Positions 60,544 to 64,000 of a DNA stretch of 64,000 bases are shown in pieces (positions within the stretch are counted from its first letter, which is position 1; each line of letters starts with the position of its first letter). The notes under the pieces were generated by a model, which worked only from the letters and a program-made list of their open reading frames with translations, was not told the DNA's origin and did no database searches. The stretch spans positions 62,001 to 126,000 of the forward strand of contig NZ_WHUT02000007.1 of assembly GCF_009380135.2 (NCBI RefSeq). Direction: 5' to 3'. The DNA comes from Fertoeibacter niger. Its GTDB lineage: Bacteria; Pseudomonadota; Alphaproteobacteria; Rhodobacterales; Rhodobacteraceae. The translations under genes and the position numbers were made by a program.

Positions 60544-61494
60544 ATGACAAAATCCCCCTTCCGTCACCTGCGGCTGCGCGATGCGGGCACCCTGCTGGGC
60601 CTTCTGCTGATCGGGGGCGTGTTTGCCGTGCTGACGCCGGTGTTTCTGACCGCGCCCAACCTGCTGAACATCCTGCAACAATCCTCGATCAACGCCTGCA
60701 TCGCGCTGGGGATGACGCTGGTCATCATCTCGGGCGGCATCGACCTGTCGGTGGGGCCGGTGGCGGCGCTGTCTGCGGTGGTCGGGGCGGCGCTGATGGT
60801 GGGCGGTGCGCCGATTGCCGTGGCGGTGCTGGCGGCGCTGGGGGTGGGCATGCTGTGCGGGCTGATGAACGGCGTGCTGATAACCCTTGGCGGGTTGCAG
60901 CCCTTCATCGTCACACTGGGCGGGCTGTCGCTCTACCGCGCGCTGGCGCTGATATTCACCGGGGGCACGCCGATATTCGGCCTGCCCGACGGGTTCCGCG
61001 CGCTGACCAACGGCACGTTGCTGGGCGTGCCGAACCCGGTTGTGGTGGTGGCGGTGCTGGCGCTGCTGGCCTGGGTGGTGCTGAACAAGACACCCCTGGG
61101 TGAATATCTGATGGCCGTGGGCGGCAATGCCGAGGCTGCGCGCATATCGGGGGTCCCGGTAACGCTGACAAAACTGGCCGCCTACATGATTTCCGGCGCG
61201 TTGGCAGCGGTGGCGGCGCTGATCCTGTTGGGCCGTCTGGGGGCAGCCGAACCCACCATGGGCAACCTGTGGGAACTGGATGCGATTGCCGCCGCCGCCA
61301 TCGGGGGGGCCAGCCTGATGGGCGGGCGGGGCAGCATCATCGGCACGCTGGTCGGCTGCATCATTCTGGGGGCGTTGCGCAACGGTCTGACGCTGATGAA
61401 TGTTCAGGCTTTCTATCAGTTGCTGGCGACGGGTATCATCATCATCGTGGCGATGCTGATCGACCGGGCCACCGCTGGCAAAGAAGGGCACTGA
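60544..61494 (+). CDS. CUT2 sugar ABC transporter permease (RbsC-like)
   Basis: A 316-residue membrane protein with about eight to ten hydrophobic segments. ISGGIDLSVGPVAALSAVVGAALMV is the family signature, as is GNAEAARISGVPV and the C-terminal GGASLMGGRGSIIGTLVGCIILGALRNGLTLM. It follows the ATPase gene by seven bases and its stop is directly joined to the RpiR start. Confidence 0.94.
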   Translation: MTKSPFRHLRLRDAGTLLGLLLIGGVFAVLTPVFLTAPNLLNILQQSSINACIALGMTLVIISGGIDLSVGPVAALSAVVGAALMVGGAPIAVAVLAALGVGMLCGLMNGVLITLGGLQPFIVTLGGLSLYRALALIFTGGTPIFGLPDGFRALTNGTLLGVPNPVVVVAVLALLAWVVLNKTPLGEYLMAVGGNAEAARISGVPVTLTKLAAYMISGALAAVAALILLGRLGAAEPTMGNLWELDAIAAAAIGGASLMGGRGSIIGTLVGCIILGALRNGLTLMNVQAFYQLLATGIIIIVAMLIDRATAGKEGH

Positions 61495-62349
61495 ATGAAC
61501 GACCCCCGCACCGTCGCCGCACAGGTCCGCATGCGCCTGCCCACCTTGACGCCACTGGAGGCCAAGGTGGCCGAGCATATCCTGGCGCAGAAAGATATCG
61601 ACGCCAGCATGTCGCTGCGCGATGTGGCCGTGGGGTCGGGCGTGTCGGATGCGATGGTGGTGAAGGTGGCGAAAAAGCTGGGCTTCGCGGGGTTCCGCGA
61701 ATTCCGGCAGGGGCTGATGGACTATTACCGTTCCGACACGGCGGGGCTTTATTCCGAGATTTCGCCACAGGATACGGCTGGCCAGATCATCCAGAAAGTG
61801 TTCCGCACCTCGATGCAGGCGCTGGAGGAAACCTTTGCCATTCTGGATCTTGAGGCGTTCGAGCGTGCCGCCGATTACCTGCACCGGGCCAAGCAGCGCG
61901 ATTTCTATGGCGTGGGCGGGTCGGCCCAGATCGCCCGCGACGTGGCGCATAAATTCCTGCGCATCGGGCTGCGGGTGTCGGTGTTCGACGATGCCCATAT
62001 GATGATGATGTCGGCGGCGCTGCTGGGCCCCGAGGATGTGGCGGTGGTGTTTTCGCATTCCGGCAAGACCACCGCGGTGCTGGAACCGTTGGAGCTGGCC
62101 CGCAAGAATGGCGCGCGCACCATCGCGGTGACGAACTACGACGACAGCCCCACCGCACGGATCGCCGATCTGGTGCTGTGTTCCACCGCACAGAACTCGC
62201 CCCTTCTGGGTGAAAATGCCACGGCCCGCATCGCGCAGCTGAACATCCTTGATGCGCTGTTCGTGGCAACTGCGCAGCGCGACCGCAAGGCCGCCGAGGC
62301 GAACATGGAGCGCACGATGCGCGCCGTCGCCTCCAAACGCAAACCATAG
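61495..62349 (+). CDS. RpiR-family transcriptional regulator with SIS domain
   Basis: A 284-residue regulator. The N-terminal helix-turn-helix covers LTPLEAKVAEHILAQKDIDASMSLRDVAVGSGVSDAMVVKVAKKLGF (in order, residues about 18-64), and the SIS sugar-phosphate domain follows (YGVGGSAQIARDVAHKFLRIG; VFSHSGKTTAVLEPLELARKNGA). RpiR proteins sense a phosphosugar. The ATG follows the permease stop without a gap. It probably controls the surrounding isomerase, transporter and kinase genes through the two TTCACA-N14-TGTG sites (inference). Confidence 0.92.
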   Translation: MNDPRTVAAQVRMRLPTLTPLEAKVAEHILAQKDIDASMSLRDVAVGSGVSDAMVVKVAKKLGFAGFREFRQGLMDYYRSDTAGLYSEISPQDTAGQIIQKVFRTSMQALEETFAILDLEAFERAADYLHRAKQRDFYGVGGSAQIARDVAHKFLRIGLRVSVFDDAHMMMMSAALLGPEDVAVVFSHSGKTTAVLEPLELARKNGARTIAVTNYDDSPTARIADLVLCSTAQNSPLLGENATARIAQLNILDALFVATAQRDRKAAEANMERTMRAVASKRKP

Positions 62350-62359
62350 GGACATGCCG

Positions 62360-63211
62360 ATGCCTACCGTCCTTGTCTGCGGCAGCCTGCACCATGACAT
62401 CATGGTTGCCGCCCCCAGCCTGCCGCGCCGCGATGAAACCATGGTGGGCACCGGCTGGTTCGCCAAATTCGGCGGCAAGGGCGGCAATCAGGCGGTGGCA
62501 GCGGCGCGCGGCGGTGCGTGTCGCATGCTGGGCGCGGTGGGGGATGACGGGTTCGGGGCCTTCATGCGCGCGGGGTTGCAGGCGGGCGGGGTGCAGGATT
62601 GCGTGCAGGTGGTTGCGGGCTTGGGCACAGGCATCAGCGTGGCGATCAGCGAGCCTTCGGGTGACTACGCGGCCATCATCGTGTCCGGGGCCAATCTGGC
62701 GGTGGATCACGCGCCTTTGACCGGGGATGCGCTGTGGCAGGATGTGACGGTGCTGCTGTTGCAAAACGAGGTGCCCGAGGTGCTGAACCTTGCGGCGGCG
62801 CGGGCCGCACGGGCGCGCGGCGTGACTGTGGTGCTGAACGCTGCACCCGCCCGGGCGCTGGGGGCCGATTTTGCCGCATTGGTTGATGTGCTGGTGGTGA
62901 ACGCGGTGGAGGCCGAGATGATGGGCACCGCGCCCGTCACCGATCTGGACAGTGCCGCCACGGCCGCCGAAACGCTGGCAGCCCGGTTCAGCGCAGTGGT
63001 GGTGACAGCAGGCGGCGCAGGGCTGGCAGCCTGGTCGGCGCTGGACGAGGCATTCACCATCCCCGCGACGCCAGTCGCCGTGCAAAGCACCCATGGCGCT
63101 GGCGACATGTTCACCGGCACGCTGGCGGCGGCGTTGGCGCAGGGTGAAACGCTGCAATCGGCCTGCCAGAAAGGCAGCAATGCCGCCGCCGCCCATGTGG
63201 CGGGCCGATAG
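62360..63211 (+). CDS. PfkB-family sugar kinase (ribokinase group)
   Basis: A 283-residue kinase. FGGKGGNQAVAAARGG is the substrate loop and STHGAGDMFTGTLAAAL the ATP and catalytic motif; the usual TTGAGD/DTTGAGD reads STHGAGD, a conservative variant. It is slightly shorter than RbsK. The second of two close ATGs is better spaced from AGGGA. It is last in the CUT2 operon and likely phosphorylates the sugar or its isomer. Confidence 0.88.
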   Translation: MPTVLVCGSLHHDIMVAAPSLPRRDETMVGTGWFAKFGGKGGNQAVAAARGGACRMLGAVGDDGFGAFMRAGLQAGGVQDCVQVVAGLGTGISVAISEPSGDYAAIIVSGANLAVDHAPLTGDALWQDVTVLLLQNEVPEVLNLAAARAARARGVTVVLNAAPARALGADFAALVDVLVVNAVEAEMMGTAPVTDLDSAATAAETLAARFSAVVVTAGGAGLAAWSALDEAFTIPATPVAVQSTHGAGDMFTGTLAAALAQGETLQSACQKGSNAAAAHVAGR

Positions 63212-63235
63212 GGCCTTGCGGGATCAGCCGCTTAT

Positions 63236-63289
63236 CAGCCCTGCCGGGCATCGTCGCTTTGCCGCAACGCGGAACGCCCGGCGGGGCTG
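63236..63289. terminator. Long stem between convergent genes
   Basis: CAGCCCTGCCGGGC (63236-63249) pairs with GCCCGGCGGGGCTG (63276-63289) over 14 bp with one G-T pair, around a 26-base loop. No T run is present. It lies between the PfkB gene and the dehydratase gene and may end transcripts from both sides. Confidence 0.5.
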
Positions 63290-63317
63290 ACGAGCGGCCG
63301 TTGCGAACCCTCTTGCG

Positions 63318-64000
63318 CTACATCACCGCGCCCATCTGCCAGGGCACGAATTCGGCCCCGCCAAAGCCCAGTTCCTCGGATTTCGTCTGCTCTCCCGAGG
63401 CCACGCGGATGAACAACTCAAAAATCTCGCGCGCCTTGGCCTCGATCGTCACCCCGTCGATGATGTCACCACAGTTCACGTCCATATCCTCGGACATGCG
63501 GCCATACATTTCCGAGTTGGTTGCCAGCTTGATGCAGGGCGTGGGTTTGTAGCCCGAAACCGAACCCCGCCCGGTGGTAAAGGCAATCAGATTGGCCCCC
63601 GAGGCGATTTGCCCGGTGACGGAACAGGGGTCATACCCCGGGCTGTCCATGAACACGAACCCGCGTTCGGTAATCGGTTCGGCGAATTTATACACCTGTG
63701 TCAGCGGGGCCGTGCCGCCCTTGGCCACCGCACCCAGCGATTTTTCAAGGATCGTGGTCAGCCCGCCTTTCTTGTTGCCGGGCGAAGGGTTGTTGTCCAT
63801 CTCGCCGCCGTTTCTTGCGGTGTAATCCTCCCACCACCGGATCCGCTCGACGATCTTGGCACCCACTTCGGGCGTCACCGCGCGGCGGGTCAGCAGATGC
63901 TCGGCCCCATAGATTTCAGAGGTTTCCGACAGGATCGTCGTGCCACCATGTGCCACCAGCAGGTCGGATGCCGCCCCCAGCGCCGGGTTGGCCGTGATGC
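63318..64000 (-). CDS. Altronate/galactarate dehydratase (UxaA/GarD family), C-terminal part (5' end outside window)
   Basis: The frame is open from the end of the window to the stop, giving the last 227 residues. NPALGAASDLLVAHGGTTILSETSEIYGAEHLLTRRAV, in order, then NPSPGNKKGGLTTILEKSLGA and ANLIAFTTGRGS are the conserved C-terminal segments of UxaA and GarD. These iron-dependent enzymes dehydrate altronate or galactarate to a 2-keto-3-deoxy acid. The valine GTG at 63956 is internal, not a start. It fits a hexuronate or sugar-acid branch beside the sugar operons. Confidence 0.92.
   Translation of the reverse strand, partial: ITANPALGAASDLLVAHGGTTILSETSEIYGAEHLLTRRAVTPEVGAKIVERIRWWEDYTARNGGEMDNNPSPGNKKGGLTTILEKSLGAVAKGGTAPLTQVYKFAEPITERGFVFMDSPGYDPCSVTGQIASGANLIAFTTGRGSVSGYKPTPCIKLATNSEMYGRMSEDMDVNCGDIIDGVTIEAKAREIFELFIRVASGEQTKSEELGFGGAEFVPWQMGAVM

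Noticed and set aside
1-64000. CRISPR arrays, tRNA or rRNA genes, insertion sequences, prophage genes
   Set aside because: Looked for on both strands by eye; no regular spacer-repeat pattern, cloverleaf, transposase or integrase was seen.

Overview
The window is 64 kb of very G+C-rich DNA (about two-thirds G+C by eye), almost fully coding, from an alphaproteobacterium most likely in the order Rhodobacterales (Rhodobacter, Paracoccus, Gemmobacter and relatives). This rests on gene content: a long-form ribosome hibernation factor next to ptsN, GT14/DUF5928-type glycosyltransferases next to a NodH-like sulfotransferase, a GalU/KdsB/CysQ surface-polysaccharide block, and a dense set of alpha-type tripartite and ABC sugar uptake systems. 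I saw no rRNA, tRNA, CRISPR array, insertion sequence or phage gene.

Region A (1-11.1 kb): end of hpf, ptsN, then a mostly minus-strand surface-glycan block. It holds a two-domain sulfotransferase-like protein, four glycosyltransferases, galU, kdsB, cysQ and a lone KpsM-like export permease. CysQ removes PAP, the by-product of PAPS-dependent sulfotransfer, which suggests (inference) a sulfated surface glycan.

Region B (11.1-25.8 kb): a carboxylate-uptake island. A class III aminotransferase and an IclR regulator diverge from a complete tripartite tricarboxylate transporter (TctCBA), an aldehyde dehydrogenase and a Tm-1-like/UPF0261 protein. A DctB/DctD-like two-component pair follows, then a second complete TctCBA set. 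The DctD-like protein has GAFMGA in place of the sigma-54 contact motif GAFTGA.

Region C (25.8-40.9 kb): a tightly overlapped ten-gene minus-strand operon. It has a CUT1 sugar ABC transporter, two sugar isomerase-like TIM barrels, a Gfo/Idh dehydrogenase, a hydrolase, a ribulose-phosphate-epimerase-like enzyme and a ROK kinase. It diverges from a second Gfo/Idh dehydrogenase plus an HSL-type hydrolase, and is followed by a LacI regulator and a 735-residue fusion of a PfkB kinase with a GatZ/KbaZ-type protein. The content fits oxidative breakdown of an unusual sugar or glycoside with several routes into fructose 6-phosphate (inference).

Region D (40.9-45.8 kb): an exported molybdenum-hydroxylase operon (large Mo subunit with Tat signal, 2Fe-2S subunit, diheme cytochrome c). 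A Crp/Fnr-type regulator is translationally coupled at its end.

Region E (46.2-64 kb): more sugar catabolism. It contains an aldose epimerase, ribokinase, two FucU/RbsD mutarotases and a second CUT1 transporter split across two divergent operons. It also contains an orphan RbsB-like binding protein, a xylulokinase, a sugar isomerase, a CUT2 (RbsBAC) transporter, an RpiR regulator, a second PfkB kinase and the C-terminal part of an altronate/galactarate dehydratase running off the end. Two sites ACTTCACA-N14-TGTG precede the isomerase and the CUT2 binding protein and are good candidates for the RpiR operator.
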